Source of the DNA: CBFGWV01 sp965652545
GTDB taxonomy: Bacteria > Pseudomonadota > Gammaproteobacteria > Competibacterales > Competibacteraceae
DNA: 47,412 nucleotides
NCBI GenBank assembly: GCA_965652545.1
Contig: CBFGWV010000011.1
Coordinates: 1-47,412 of the forward strand
Direction of reading: 5' to 3'
A program made the translations under genes and the position numbers. Below, piece by piece: positions 10,735-18,918 of this stretch (the first letter of the stretch is position 1; each line of letters begins with the position of its first letter). The notes beneath the pieces were generated by a model that saw nothing but the letters and a program-made list of their open reading frames with translations, made no database searches and was not told the origin of the DNA.

Positions 10735-11330
10735 CCGATGGTCTGCAGATCGAACGGGTGTGCGGCGAGGCCATCCGTCCCTATCTGCAGGCGATCGCCG
10801 CGCTGCGGATCACCGTTTTTCGCGAGTTTCCATACCTCTACGACGGCGATCCGGCCTACGAGGCTCGCTATTTGCAGACCTATGTGGACACACCACGCAG
10901 CCTGATCGTCCTGGTCCGTGACGGCGAGCGCATCGTCGGGGCCTCCAGCGCACTGCCGATGGTGGATGAAACCGAGGCCTTCATCCGTCCGTTCATCGCC
11001 AACGACTACGACCCGGCCAGGGTGTTCTACTGCGCCGAGTCGGTGCTGTTGCCCGAATACCGCGGCAAGGGCTTAGGGGTGCGTTTCTTCGATGAGCGCG
11101 AGGCCCATGCGCGGTCACTGGGCGGGTTCGACTGGATCACCTTCTGCGCCGTGCAGCGGCCGGCCGATCATCCCCGCCGACCTGCCGGCTACCAGCCGCT
11201 GGATGCCTTCTGGACGCGGCGCGGCTTCAAGAAGCACCCCGAATTGGCCACGACGTATACATGGCAGGACCTGGACGAGACCCAGGAGACGGCCAAACCG
11301 ATGGTGTTTTGGATGAAGCGCCTGGGTTGA
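10731..11330 (+). CDS. GNAT-family N-acetyltransferase
   Basis: A 199-residue acetyltransferase-fold protein. Typical GNAT elements are the strand LIVLVRDGERIVGASSALPM, followed by the acetyl-CoA pyrophosphate loop region VLLPEYRGKGLGVRFFDEREAHA (R/Q-x-x-G-x-G/A form, about residues 106-128). A later WITFCAVQRP strand and a C-terminal DAFWTRRGFKKHPELATTYTWQDLDE are distinctive of this subgroup. The ATG at 10731 overlaps the stop of the isomerase-like gene by 4 bases. A strong hairpin at 11335-11364 follows the stop and separates it from the hydrolase gene. The acceptor substrate is unknown; a small-molecule amine is plausible given the amidase-type neighbours. Confidence 0.85.
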   Translation: MTDGLQIERVCGEAIRPYLQAIAALRITVFREFPYLYDGDPAYEARYLQTYVDTPRSLIVLVRDGERIVGASSALPMVDETEAFIRPFIANDYDPARVFYCAESVLLPEYRGKGLGVRFFDEREAHARSLGGFDWITFCAVQRPADHPRRPAGYQPLDAFWTRRGFKKHPELATTYTWQDLDETQETAKPMVFWMKRLG

Positions 11331-11334
11331 CGCC

Positions 11335-11364
11335 CACCCCGTCACGCCCGACAGTGACGGGGTG
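11335..11364 (+). other. Intercistronic hairpin
   Basis: An 11-bp perfect stem (CACCCCGTCAC at 11335-11345 with 11354-11364) closes an 8-nt loop and is followed by TCCCCTTTC. It lies between the GNAT and hydrolase genes. The trailing tract is too C-rich for a strong intrinsic terminator, so it may instead attenuate transcription or protect the 3' end. A GTG at 11362 sits within the stem, which argues against that codon as the hydrolase start. Confidence 0.6.
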
Positions 11365-11388
11365 TCCCCTTTCCCGCGATCGTTGCCC

Positions 11389-12294
11389 ATGGCCTTGCCC
11401 CAAATCATCACCGTCGCCGCCGCACAGTATCCCATCGACTACCTGGACGACTGGGACGCTTTTGCGGCCAAGAGCCGCCGCTGGGTATCGGAGGCGGTGG
11501 GCGAGTATGCCAGGGTGCTAGTGCTTCCTGAGTACGGCAGCATGGAGCTGGTCTCGCTGCTGAGCCCCGAGCTGCAAGCCGATGTGCGCGGCCAGTTGCG
11601 GGCCTTGCAGGACTTTCACGCGCCTTTCCTTGCCTTGTACAGGCAGCTTGCGCAGGACTATCACGCCTATATCGTGGCACCGTCCTTTCCCGTCGAGGTC
11701 GGCGACGGCGATTTCCGCAATCGGGCGTATTTTTGCGCACCCGGCGGTGAGTACGGTCAGCAGGACAAACTGCTGATGACCCGGTTCGAGGATGAGTCCT
11801 GGGGCATACGCGGTTCGGATCAGGGCTTGACGGTGTTCCGCACCGAGTACGGCGTCATGGGTATCCAGATCTGCTACGACAGCGAGTTCCCATTACCGAC
11901 CCGGGCGCTGGTGGAGGCCGGTGCCGAGGTGATCCTCGTCCCCAGTTGCACCGAGACGCTCGCCGGTTATCACCGGGTACGGATCGGCTCCCAGGCCCGC
12001 GCCCTGGAGAACCAGTGCTATTGCGTGCACTCGCCTACGGTGGGCGAGGCCTCGTGGTCGCCGGCCGTAGACATGAACACCGGTGCAGCCGGTGTGTATA
12101 CCCCGGCAGATATCGGGTTTCCCGCCGATGGAGTCCTTGCGCAAGGTCAGTTGAACCGGCCCGGTTGGGTCTATGCGTCGCTGGACATGGACCGGATACG
12201 CCGGGTACGGGCCGATGGCACGGTGCTCAACCACCGTCACTGGCCGTTGCAATCCACCCGCCTGGCCGGTGGTATCGACACGCTGACCTTATGA
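11389..12294 (+). CDS. Carbon-nitrogen hydrolase (nitrilase superfamily)
   Basis: A 301-residue nitrilase-fold amidase. The Glu-Lys-Cys triad is visible: Glu in VLPEYGSMEL (about residue 46), Lys in GQQDKLLMTRFE (about residue 127) and Cys in GIQICYDSEFPL (about residue 165). The N terminus ITVAAAQYPID is typical. ATG at 11389 is preferred over an in-frame GTG at 11362 that lies in a hairpin stem. It follows the isomerase-like and GNAT genes on the same strand. The substrate is probably an amide or a C-N bond of a small metabolite; the family is too broad to say more. Its last codon and stop overlap the convergent TerC-type gene: TTATGA at 12289-12294 contains both stops. Confidence 0.9.
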   Translation: MALPQIITVAAAQYPIDYLDDWDAFAAKSRRWVSEAVGEYARVLVLPEYGSMELVSLLSPELQADVRGQLRALQDFHAPFLALYRQLAQDYHAYIVAPSFPVEVGDGDFRNRAYFCAPGGEYGQQDKLLMTRFEDESWGIRGSDQGLTVFRTEYGVMGIQICYDSEFPLPTRALVEAGAEVILVPSCTETLAGYHRVRIGSQARALENQCYCVHSPTVGEASWSPAVDMNTGAAGVYTPADIGFPADGVLAQGQLNRPGWVYASLDMDRIRRVRADGTVLNHRHWPLQSTRLAGGIDTLTL

Positions 12295-13851
12295 GGCGCC
12301 GCCGGGCTCGGCGATTCTGACCTTTGCGATGTTGTTGCCGTCCATTGCGACGACCGTGAACACCCGCCCTGCGGCATGGACTTGTTCACCGCCCGAGGGG
12401 ACTTGATCCAGGTGCCACAGAAGGTAGCCGGCCAGCGTCGTGTAGCTGTCGGTGCGGTCCACCAGGTTGACGCCGATCAGGTGTGAGATGCGGCGGATGT
12501 CTATCCAGCCATCGACCAGCCAAGCGCCATCCGCCTCGCGTATGGCGGAGAGGTGATCTTCATCGTCTTCTGAAAACTCGCCGGCGATGGCCTCGAGAAC
12601 GTCCAGCGGCGTGACAATGCCCTCCAGCGAGCCGTATTCGTCCAGCACGATGGCCATCTGCAAGGGGGTGTGACGGAGTTTTTCCATCAAACGCAATACC
12701 TTGACGCTTTCGTGCACGACCAGAGGCTGGTGCACCGAGCGCTCCAGGTCGATTGCCCCGGCCTCCATCAGATCGCCCAGTAAATCCTTGGCCAGGGCGA
12801 CGCCGATGAACTCGTCCAGGCTGCCACGGCCGACCGGGAAGCGCGAATGCCCGATCTCCAGAATGGCCTGGCGCAAAGCGCGTGCATCGGCATCGATATC
12901 CAGCCAGGCCACCTCGGTGCGCGGTGTCATGATGGACTTCACCGGCCGCTCGGCAAGCGTCAACACGGCCTGGATCATGTTCTTTTCTTCGGTGGCGAAG
13001 ATCTGTCCGGCGGTGACCTCGCGCGCGATGACATCGGCCGTCTCGCCCAGGCTTGCGTTGTCGCGTCCGCCGCCGAGCAGGCTGAGCACGGCGTTTGCGG
13101 TCCGTGCGCGCAGGTTGCTGGTGGTCACCAGCCGCTCGCGATTGCGACGAGCAAACTGGTTCAGTGCCTCGATGAGTATCGAGAAACCGATCGCCGCATA
13201 CAGGTAACCCTTGGGGATATGAAAGCCAAAACCCTCCACGACCAAGGAGAAACCGATCATCATCAAGAAGCCGAGGCACAGAATGATGACCGTCGGGTGG
13301 CGGGAGACGAAATTCATCAGCGGCTTTGCCGCCAGCATCATGACCCCGATGGCGATGATCACCGCGATCATCATCACCGCCAACTCATCCACCATACCCA
13401 CGGCGGTGATGACTGCATCCAGCGAGAAAACGGCATCCAGGACGACGATCTGGGCGATGACTTGCCAGAACACCGCGTGCATCACCTTGGCCTGATGGCT
13501 GTGGTTGCGATCGCCCTCGAGGCGCTCGTGCAACTCCATGGTGCCTTTGAACAGTAGAAAGAGTCCGCCGAACAGCAGGATCAGATCGCGTCCTGAGAAG
13601 CTCAGCTCGAAAACGCTGACCAGCGGCGTGGTCAGGGTGACGATCCAGGAGATCGAGGCCAGCAGCACCAGACGCATGACCAGTGCCAGCGACAAGCCGA
13701 CCAGCCTGGCCCGGTTGCGCTGGTGCGGCGGCAGCTTGTCGGCCAGGATCGCGATGAACACCAGGTTGTCGATGCCCAGGACGATCTCGAGCAGCACCAG
13801 CGTCAGCAGCCCGGCCCAGATCGAAGGGTCGGTCATCCATTCGAAGAGCAT
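12289..13851 (-). CDS. TerC-family membrane protein with CBS pair and CorC/HlyC domain
   Basis: A 520-residue protein. Residues 1 to about 245 form a TerC-like integral membrane domain with seven or so helices, carrying the two acidic metal-site motifs EIVLGIDNLVFIAIL and LDAVFSLDAVITAVG. A CBS-domain pair follows (from about MTPRTEVAWLDID; then HTPLQMAIVLDEYGSLEGIVTPLDVLEAI). The C terminus is a CorC_HlyC transporter-associated domain (DGAWLVDGWIDIRRISHLIGV). The arrangement matches the E. coli YegH/YoaE group. TerC proteins have been linked to metal (manganese) export and metal loading of exoenzymes; the role here is inferred. It is convergent with, and overlaps by 6 bases, the nitrilase gene, so the two transcripts are antisense at their ends. 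Confidence 0.9.
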   Translation of the reverse strand: MLFEWMTDPSIWAGLLTLVLLEIVLGIDNLVFIAILADKLPPHQRNRARLVGLSLALVMRLVLLASISWIVTLTTPLVSVFELSFSGRDLILLFGGLFLLFKGTMELHERLEGDRNHSHQAKVMHAVFWQVIAQIVVLDAVFSLDAVITAVGMVDELAVMMIAVIIAIGVMMLAAKPLMNFVSRHPTVIILCLGFLMMIGFSLVVEGFGFHIPKGYLYAAIGFSILIEALNQFARRNRERLVTTSNLRARTANAVLSLLGGGRDNASLGETADVIAREVTAGQIFATEEKNMIQAVLTLAERPVKSIMTPRTEVAWLDIDADARALRQAILEIGHSRFPVGRGSLDEFIGVALAKDLLGDLMEAGAIDLERSVHQPLVVHESVKVLRLMEKLRHTPLQMAIVLDEYGSLEGIVTPLDVLEAIAGEFSEDDEDHLSAIREADGAWLVDGWIDIRRISHLIGVNLVDRTDSYTTLAGYLLWHLDQVPSGGEQVHAAGRVFTVVAMDGNNIAKVRIAEPGGAS

Positions 13852-14218
13852 CAGTTCAATCCCACCGCGGGTTGGACGTTACCGGGTGGATTGCAAACGG
13901 TTGTCATGGGCTGGGGCGGGGCGGTCCCGATCAACGGCATGTGATCAGGCGAGAGGTCGTCGTCAGGCATTGGAGCGGCGTGTCCTTGGGTCTGCGCTGA
14001 GGGTTCCCGTTCAGTGTTGTCCGTTCGCGCAGTCCAGGCAACCGCGAATGACCGGCGTATGATTGGTCGTGACTGTCGCCGATGTCGTTTTCGGTGTCGC
14101 TCACGGACTGGAGCGGCACCCGCCGTGGCCTCTATCATCATCGCCACCGTCTATCGACCGCCGGCTGCCCCGTTCGGATACCGCATCCGGCGCTGTGATC
14201 TCCACCCGAGGACCCCGC
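13852..14218. other. Divergent intergenic region
   Basis: 367 bases separate the start codons of the TerC-type gene (minus) and fdhB (plus), so promoters for both must lie here. I found no pair of -35/-10 hexamers convincing enough to name. The fdhB frame is open back to 14063, but that stretch is low in family resemblance. A GAGGA Shine-Dalgarno precedes the ATG at 14219, so the upstream part is taken as non-coding. Confidence 0.5.
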
Positions 14219-15901
14219 ATGGCCGAGTCTCCCGTGCAACCGATCAAACGGCCCAAGGGCCCGAAACCCTTTGGCAAAGGCCGGCGTGTCGACCCGGCAG
14301 CTTTGGCGGAGGTGCGTGACTGCCTGGGCGATGCCCCACGCCGGCGCGATTTGTTGATCGAGCATTTACACCGCATCCAGGACCGCTTCGGCCATTTGTC
14401 GGCGGCCCATCTGGTGGCCTTGGCCGATGAGCTCAAGTTGGCTTCGACGGAAGTCTACGAGGTGGCCACGTTCTATCATCACTTCGATGTGGTGAAGGCC
14501 GGCGACACGCCGCCGCCGGCCCTGACGGTGCGTGTCTGCGACTCGGTCACCTGCGAGATGTTCGGGGCCAAGGCCTTGATCGGCGCGCTCAAGGACGGTC
14601 TCGGCCAAGGTGTCCGCGTGCAGGCGGTGCCCTGTGTCGGGCGCTGCGCCGAGGCCCCCGTGGCCGTTGTGGGTCAGAACCCCGTGCCGCATGCCGATGC
14701 CGCCGCGGTCATGCGCCTGGTGGCCGACAACGCCGTGCAGGACAGCATCCCCGCCGCTGTCGCCTATGCCGACTACATGGCGCAGGACGGGTACGGGCTC
14801 TACCGGCGGTTATGCGACGGTGGGATCACCGGCGATGCCATCATCGAGGCCCTGGAGCACGCAGGCCTGCGCGGGCTTGGCGGTGCGGGTTTCCCGGCCG
14901 GGCGCAAGTGGCGGATTCTCCGCGACCAGACAGCGCCGCGCTTAATGGCGGTGAATATCGACGAGGGCGAGCCGGGAACCTTCAAGGATCGCCACTACCT
15001 GGAGCGTGACCCGCACCGGATGTTCGAAGGCATCCTGATCGCTGCCAAGGTCATCGGCATAGATGCGGTCTACATCTATCTGCGCGACGAGTACGCCGGT
15101 GTCCGTGTCTTGCTGGAGCGGGAGCTCGCGGCCCTCAAGGCGAACCCGCCCGGAGACCTGCCGTTGATCGAGCTGCGGCGCGGCGCCGGTGCGTATATCT
15201 GCGGCGAAGAGTCGGCGATGATCGAGTCGATCGAGGGCAAGCGCGGCATGCCGCGTCTGCGTCCGCCGTACGTCGCCCAGGTGGGCCTGTTCGGTCGCCC
15301 GACGCTGGAACACAACTGTGAAACCCTGTGGTGGGTGCGCGACATCGTCGAAAAGGGTGCCGACTGGTTCGCCGGTCACGGCCGGCGCGGTCGCAAGGGG
15401 CTGCGCTCCTACTCGGTGAGCGGGCGGGTGAAGCAACCGGGCGTGCATCTGGCGCCCGCGGGCATCAGCCTGCGCGAACTGGTGGACGAGTACTGCGGCG
15501 GCATGCTCGATGGGCACACGCTGTACGGGTATTTCCCCGGCGGTGCCTCGGGCGGCATCCTGCCGGCCCGTCTTGCCGACGAAGCCCTGGATTTCGACAC
15601 CTTGCAGCCGCACGGCTGCTTCATCGGCTCGGCGGCGGTGATCGTCCTGTCCGACAAGGACAAGGCCAGGGACGCGGCGCTCAATGCCATGCGGTTCTTC
15701 GAGCACGAGTCCTGCGGTCAATGCACGCCGTGTCGCGTGGGTACCGCCAAGGCGGTCAAGCTGATGGAAAAAGGCGAGTGGAACAAGCCTTTGCTCCAGG
15801 AGTTGTCCACCGTGATGATCGATGCATCCATCTGTGGTCTCGGCCAGGCGGCGCCCAACCCGTTGCTGTGCGCGATGCGCTATTTCCCGGAGGAGTTCTA
15901 A
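14219..15901 (+). CDS. fdhB: NAD-dependent formate dehydrogenase beta subunit (NuoE-NuoF fusion)
   Basis: A 560-residue diaphorase subunit that passes electrons from the formate site to NAD+. Residues about 20-165 are a NuoE-like thioredoxin-fold domain with [2Fe-2S] cysteines in CDSVTC and CVGRC (C-x4-C, C-x3-C). The rest is NuoF-like. GLRGLGGAGFPAGRKW (NADH site) leads into an FMN-site segment with NIDEGEPGTFKDRHYLE and YICGEESAMIESIEGKRG. The [4Fe-4S] cysteines are in ESCGQCTPCRVGT and SICGLG. The fused form resembles the beta subunit of the two-subunit Methylobacterium FDH1, rather than the FdsG plus FdsB pair of Cupriavidus or Rhodobacter. The ATG has a Shine-Dalgarno (CGAGGA) 6 bases upstream. 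One base separates its stop from fdhA. Confidence 0.93.
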   Translation: MAESPVQPIKRPKGPKPFGKGRRVDPAALAEVRDCLGDAPRRRDLLIEHLHRIQDRFGHLSAAHLVALADELKLASTEVYEVATFYHHFDVVKAGDTPPPALTVRVCDSVTCEMFGAKALIGALKDGLGQGVRVQAVPCVGRCAEAPVAVVGQNPVPHADAAAVMRLVADNAVQDSIPAAVAYADYMAQDGYGLYRRLCDGGITGDAIIEALEHAGLRGLGGAGFPAGRKWRILRDQTAPRLMAVNIDEGEPGTFKDRHYLERDPHRMFEGILIAAKVIGIDAVYIYLRDEYAGVRVLLERELAALKANPPGDLPLIELRRGAGAYICGEESAMIESIEGKRGMPRLRPPYVAQVGLFGRPTLEHNCETLWWVRDIVEKGADWFAGHGRRGRKGLRSYSVSGRVKQPGVHLAPAGISLRELVDEYCGGMLDGHTLYGYFPGGASGGILPARLADEALDFDTLQPHGCFIGSAAVIVLSDKDKARDAALNAMRFFEHESCGQCTPCRVGTAKAVKLMEKGEWNKPLLQELSTVMIDASICGLGQAAPNPLLCAMRYFPEEF

Positions 15902-15902
15902 T

Positions 15903-18656
15903 ATGGCGGCCCAACCCAAAGACCTGCCCCAGCCGGTGCATTTCACCCTGGACGGCGAGGCCGTGGAGGCCCGCCCCGGCGAGACCATCCTGCAGGCGGC
16001 CCAGCGCCACGGCACGGCCATTCCGCACTTGTGCTACAAGGACGGCCTGCGCGCGGACGGCAACTGCCGCGCCTGCGTGGTGGAGATCGACGGCGAGCGT
16101 GTGCTCGCCCCCTCGTGCTGCCGCTATCCCACCGAGGGCATGGCGGTCACCAGCAACAGCGAACGCGCACGCACCTCGCAGAAAATGGTCCTGGAACTGC
16201 TCCAGTCGGACATGGCCGAGACCACCTATACTCGCGAATCCGAGCTCGACCACTGGTCCAGGTTCCTTGATTTGGGCAAGCCCCGATTCGAGTCGCGCCA
16301 GCAGCCCAAAACCGACATCTCCCACCCGGCCATCACGGTCAACCTGGATGCCTGCATCCAGTGCACGCGTTGCCTGCGTGCCTGTCGCGAGGAACAAGTC
16401 AACGATGTCATCGGGCTGGCCTATCGCGGTCATCACGAAGCCATCGTGTTCGATCTCGACGACCCCATGGGCGAGAGCTCCTGCGTGGCCTGCGGCGAGT
16501 GCGTGCAGGCCTGCCCCACCGGCGCGCTGATGCCCGCGGGCAATGTGGGTCTGGAGATCGCTGACAAGACGGTCGACTCGGTGTGCCCGTACTGCGGCGT
16601 CGGCTGTCTGCTCACCTACCACGTGAAGGACAACAAGATTCTGCACGTCAAGGGGCGCAAACAAGGCCCGGCCAACGAGGGGCGGCTGTGCGTCAAAGGG
16701 CGCTACGGCTTCGATTACGTGCATCATCCCGAGCGCATCACCACACCGCTGATCCGCAAGCCCGGCGTACCCAAGTCGCTCGATGGTTTCGACCCCTCGC
16801 GCCCGCTGGACTATTTCCGCGAAGCGAGTTGGGAGGAGGCGCTGGAACTGGCCGCCGAGGGCCTGAGCCATATTCGCGAGCGCGATGGCCGTTATGCTCT
16901 GGCCGGTTTCGGCTCGGCCAAGGGCTCGAACGAAGAGGCTTATCTGTTCCAGAAGCTGGTCCGCACCGGTTTCGGCAGCAACAACGTCGACCACTGCACC
17001 CGCTTGTGCCACGCCTCCAGCGTGGCGGCCTTGCTGGAAGGCATCGGCTCCGGTGCGGTGTCCAACCAGGTGGCGGACGTGGCCGAGGCCGAGGTCATCG
17101 TGGTGATCGGGGCCAACCCAACGGTCAATCATCCGGTGGCCGCGACGTTCATGAAAAATGCCGCCAAGGCCGGCAAGACGCTGATCCTCATGGACCCGCG
17201 CCGCACCGAACTGGCCCGTCACGCCCGCTATGTGCTGCAGTTCAAGCCCGATACCGATGTGGCCATGCTCAATGCGTTGATGCATGTGATCATCGAGGAG
17301 GGGCTCACCGACCCTGACTTCATCCGCGAACGCACTGAGGATTTCGACGCCATTCGCGAGAACGTCGCCGCCTACAGCCCCGAGGCGATGGCCGAGGTCT
17401 GCGGTATCCCCGCGCAGACGCTACGCGAGGTCGCCCGCCTGTACGCCACCTCCAGTGGGTCGATGATCTTCTGGGGCATGGGCATCTCGCAACACATCCA
17501 CGGTACGGACAACGCCCGCTGTCTGATCGCGCTGGCACTGATGACCGGGCAGGTGGGGCGGCCCGGTTGCGGTCTGCACCCGCTTCGCGGACAGAACAAC
17601 GTGCAAGGCGCCTCCGACGCCGGCCTGATCCCCATGATGTACCCCGACTACAAGCGGGTGGACAACGCCGAGGCCAAGGCCCGTTTCGAGGCGTTGTGGG
17701 GCATGCCGCTGGACGACAAGCCCGGCTTGACGGTGGTGGAGATCATGCACGCGGCTGAGAAGGGCCAGATCAAGGGCATGTACATCATGGGTGAGAACCC
17801 GGCCATGTCCGATCCGAACCTCAATCACGCCCGTGCCGCCATGGCCAACCTGGAACACTTGGTGGTGCAGGATTTGTTCCTCACCGAGACGGCGGCTTTT
17901 GCCGATGTCTTCCTGCCGGCATCCGGGTTTCCGGAGAAGGCCGGAAGCTTCACCAACACCGATCGCCGGGTACAGCTCGGCCGCCAGGCGCTGGATCTGC
18001 CCGGGCAGGCGCGGCAGGATTTGTGGATCATCCAGGAGCTCGCCCGCCGGTTGGGCCTGGACTGGAACTACGGTGATGTCGGCGAGGTGTACGAGGAGAT
18101 GCGCGTCGCAATGCCGTCGATCAGCGGCATCAGTTGGGAGCGGCTCAATGCCAGCGATTCGGTGACCTATCCCTGTGCTGACGCCGCCGACCCGGGCCAG
18201 GGGGTGATTTTCCGCCAGGGCTTCCCCACGCGCACCGGCAAGGCACGTTTCGTACCGGCACGGCTTATCCGTGCCGACGAGTCGCCCGATGAGGCATATC
18301 CGTTCGTGTTGATCACCGGGCGCCAGCTCGAGCATTGGCATACCGGCTCGATGACCCGACGCTCGCGCGTGCTCGATGCGATCGAGCCGGGGCCGGTGGT
18401 CACCATGAACCCGGCCGACCTGGTGCGGATCGGCGTGCGTGCCGGCGATGCCATCACCGTGCAGTCGCGTCGCGGCGAACTGACGGCGACGGCCCGCGCA
18501 GACAGTGGCTTGAACGCCGGTCAGGTGTTCATGGCGTTCTGTTATCAGGAAGCGGCGGCCAACCTGCTGACCAACGAGGCGCTCGATCCGTTCGGGAAGA
18601 TTCCCGAGTTCAAGTACTGCGCGGTCAAGGTAAGCCGCGCCGAGGTCGCGGCTTAG
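15903..18656 (+). CDS. fdhA: NAD-dependent formate dehydrogenase alpha subunit (Mo/W-bisMGD)
   Basis: A 917-residue catalytic subunit oxidising formate to CO2. Domain order: a [2Fe-2S] plant-ferredoxin/NuoG domain with CYKDGLRADGNCRAC and a fourth Cys in APSC; a His-containing [4Fe-4S] segment; two ferredoxin clusters (CIQCTRCLRACRE and CVACGECVQACPTGAL); then the [4Fe-4S] motif CPYCGVGC that opens the molybdopterin domain, and a C-terminal molybdopterin-dinucleotide-binding region (FVLITGRQLEHWHTGSMTRRS). The active-site metal ligand is Cys369 in HCTRLCHASS, encoded by TGC at 17007, so this is a cysteine enzyme needing no selenocysteine machinery. Whether it uses Mo or W cannot be told. ATG at 15903 follows GGAGGAG. 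It forms an operon with fdhB. Soluble FdsG- and FdsD-like genes are absent nearby. Confidence 0.95.
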   Translation: MAAQPKDLPQPVHFTLDGEAVEARPGETILQAAQRHGTAIPHLCYKDGLRADGNCRACVVEIDGERVLAPSCCRYPTEGMAVTSNSERARTSQKMVLELLQSDMAETTYTRESELDHWSRFLDLGKPRFESRQQPKTDISHPAITVNLDACIQCTRCLRACREEQVNDVIGLAYRGHHEAIVFDLDDPMGESSCVACGECVQACPTGALMPAGNVGLEIADKTVDSVCPYCGVGCLLTYHVKDNKILHVKGRKQGPANEGRLCVKGRYGFDYVHHPERITTPLIRKPGVPKSLDGFDPSRPLDYFREASWEEALELAAEGLSHIRERDGRYALAGFGSAKGSNEEAYLFQKLVRTGFGSNNVDHCTRLCHASSVAALLEGIGSGAVSNQVADVAEAEVIVVIGANPTVNHPVAATFMKNAAKAGKTLILMDPRRTELARHARYVLQFKPDTDVAMLNALMHVIIEEGLTDPDFIRERTEDFDAIRENVAAYSPEAMAEVCGIPAQTLREVARLYATSSGSMIFWGMGISQHIHGTDNARCLIALALMTGQVGRPGCGLHPLRGQNNVQGASDAGLIPMMYPDYKRVDNAEAKARFEALWGMPLDDKPGLTVVEIMHAAEKGQIKGMYIMGENPAMSDPNLNHARAAMANLEHLVVQDLFLTETAAFADVFLPASGFPEKAGSFTNTDRRVQLGRQALDLPGQARQDLWIIQELARRLGLDWNYGDVGEVYEEMRVAMPSISGISWERLNASDSVTYPCADAADPGQGVIFRQGFPTRTGKARFVPARLIRADESPDEAYPFVLITGRQLEHWHTGSMTRRSRVLDAIEPGPVVTMNPADLVRIGVRAGDAITVQSRRGELTATARADSGLNAGQVFMAFCYQEAAANLLTNEALDPFGKIPEFKYCAVKVSRAEVAA

Positions 18657-18752
18657 TCTCGGCAGCGGGGCGCGGGGCATCGGTGATGTGCCAACCCCCC
18701 GCTGACGGTGCCGGCCCCTGTCGTTTGGGGTGTGCTTCTTCTCTAGGTCCAG

Positions 18753-18863
18753 GCACCTGTAGGAGCGCACCCCTGTGCGCGATCCGCTCTCGGTCGGCAC
18801 CGGACGTTGATTGTTCGGTGGCGCATCGGGCCACCGCCCTGAGGGCAGGGCTCCTACGGGTGC
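18753..18863. repeat. REP-doublet (REPIN-like) element
   Basis: Two inverted REP-type sequences. The outer 14 bases GCACCTGTAGGAGC (18753-18766) pair with 18850-18863, with one T-G wobble. Each half has its own inner hairpin: GCGCAC with GTGCGC (18765-18780) on the left, and GCCCT with AGGGC (18836-18849) on the right. The GTAGGAGC head is the hallmark of a widespread proteobacterial REP family. It lies between the convergent fdhA and di-heme cytochrome genes. Such doublets are non-autonomous and are mobilised by RAYT transposases; none is encoded in this window. Confidence 0.8.
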
Positions 18864-18918
18864 CATTGCGGTGGCGGGTGGGCGCCCGTTGCCGGTCACC
18901 GCAATGAGTTGCACACCT

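Noticed and set aside
14063..14218. N-terminal extension of fdhB
   Set aside because: The frame is open, but the translation is low-complexity, while ATG 14219 has a well-spaced GAGGA; the stretch is better seen as the promoter region.
17001..17012. Possible selenocysteine at the formate dehydrogenase active site
   Set aside because: The ligand codon is TGC (Cys), not TGA, and no recoding element is needed.
15756..17285. 509-codon minus-strand open frame opposite fdhA
   Set aside because: It is the antisense shadow of clear fdhB/fdhA coding sequence. Its product is His/Gly/Gln-rich with no family resemblance, as expected from high-GC codon bias.
17421..18914. 497-codon minus-strand open frame opposite the end of fdhA
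   Set aside because: Shadow of fdhA; no recognisable motifs, and its 5' part merely runs through the REP doublet.
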